Origin: JBCDBH01 sp039184055 | Lineage (GTDB): Bacteria; Acidobacteriota; Thermoanaerobaculia; Multivoradales; J023 | Assembly: GCA_039184055.1 (NCBI GenBank) | Contig: JBCDBH010000305.1 | Location: 1 to 7,074 of the forward strand | Reading direction: 5' to 3' | Length of the DNA stretch: 7,074 nucleotides | Part shown: positions 6,859-7,074 of the stretch, piece by piece | Layout: every line of letters begins with the position of its first letter | Position numbering within the stretch: position 1 is the first letter of the stretch | The notes under the pieces: model-generated | Seen by the model: only the letters and a program-made list of their open reading frames with translations | Database searches by the model: none | What the model was told of the DNA's origin: nothing | Translations under genes and position numbers: made by a program

Positions 6859-6970
6859 GGCGCGCCATACTACAACCCGTATGTCGAACCGAACCGGGAC
6901 CAAGCCCGCATGTCTCACCAAACGTCGTAGCGAGGCCTGGAAACGTGCGTGAGATCTGGGCAGCGCAGGG
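6859..6970. promoter_or_regulatory. Divergent intergenic region between the regulator and the right-edge frame
   Basis: These 112 bp separate the regulator ATG from the possible rightward gene and should contain the regulator promoter. Apart from the TAGTAT box near 6867 I see no clear -35, operator palindrome or terminator. OmpR/CadC-type regulators often control a divergent neighbour or themselves, so this is the first place to look for its binding site; that is inference. Confidence 0.3.
6867..6872 (-). promoter_or_regulatory. Candidate -10 element of the regulator gene, giving a near-leaderless transcript
   Basis: On the minus strand TAGTAT (4 of 6 matches to TATAAT, with the key first TA and last T) ends 8 nt before the ATG at 6858. 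Transcription would start on or within a base or two of the start codon. The 8-nt spacer GGCGCGCC has no Shine-Dalgarno motif, which fits leaderless translation. No convincing -35 hexamer lies 16-18 bp upstream, so this is a weak to moderate call. Confidence 0.35.
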
Positions 6971-7074
6971 ATGAGCGACCGGAAGCGTACCCAAAGGTAC
7001 GTCGAGGAAGCGAAGCGCGAGCACGCCCAGAGATTGCGTGCGTTTCCAAGCCGCAGCTGGCAGGCTGGTGAGAC
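6971..7074 (+). CDS. Possible start of a divergent gene, short basic N-terminus, cut by the window end
   Basis: From ATG 6971 a frame of 34 codons stays open to the window edge. The nearest upstream in-frame stop is TGA at 6950-6952, so ATG 6971 is the first ATG available. The predicted N-terminus (MSDRKRTQRYVEEAKREHAQ, then RLRAFPSRSW) is rich in Lys, Arg and Glu and would form a charged helix. I recognise no family. AGGG touches the ATG directly, which is too close to be a normal Shine-Dalgarno site; TGGG at 6957-6960 is better placed at 10 nt. It would be divergent from the regulator gene, with 112 bp between the starts. The evidence is only an open frame with plausible composition, so it could be a chance frame. 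Confidence 0.35.
   Translation, partial: MSDRKRTQRYVEEAKREHAQRLRAFPSRSWQAGE

Noticed and set aside
6934..7052. Imperfect inverted repeat GGCCTGGAAACG / CGTTTCCAAGCC (11 of 12) about 95 bp apart, considered as an element end or attachment site
   Set aside because: A match of this quality at this spacing is expected about once by chance in 7 kb, and there is no transposase, integrase or target duplication.

Overview
The window is high-GC DNA (roughly 60-65% by eye) from a Gram-negative bacterium: one gene encodes a signal-peptide-bearing outer-membrane beta-barrel of the FadL/OmpP1 family. The style of the genes would fit Acidobacteriota or a similar environmental phylum: a very long secreted protein built of Ig-like modules ending in a FESG-type jelly-roll domain, and a CadC-like winged helix fused to an ATPase. 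No ribosomal or other taxonomic marker is present, so this placement is a guess.

Layout, left to right. Positions 2-3958 (+) hold the 3' part of a giant, cysteine-rich, multi-domain extracellular protein; its beginning lies outside the window. Visible parts are a Cys-rich N-terminal region, three divergent Cys-bracketed modules, a 53-residue segment with ten cysteines, four bacterial Ig-like domains, an ASH/choice-of-anchor-D-like domain and a C-terminal beta-sandwich. A convincing Rho-independent terminator follows at 3987-4028. The leader of the next gene carries a 14-bp near-perfect tandem repeat (4034-4061). Positions 4137-5399 (+) encode the FadL/OmpP1-type porin. Converging on it with only 4 bp between stop codons is a minus-strand gene (6858-5404) for a winged-helix / AAA-STAND ATPase / C-terminal winged-helix regulator. 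It probably starts from a near-leaderless promoter. At the right edge a short, lysine/arginine-rich open frame (6971 onwards, +) may be the start of a divergently transcribed gene.

How the genes may work together: the first two encode cell-envelope or extracellular products, but the terminator makes them separate transcription units. The third is a cytoplasmic, ATP-dependent DNA-binding regulator whose targets are unknown; its own promoter region, the divergent small gene and the tandem repeat upstream of the porin are the nearest candidates. I see no RNA genes, CRISPR array, insertion sequence or attachment site. I do not recognise a described multi-gene system here. The least ordinary items are the cysteine architecture of the giant protein and the compact HTH-ATPase-HTH regulator.
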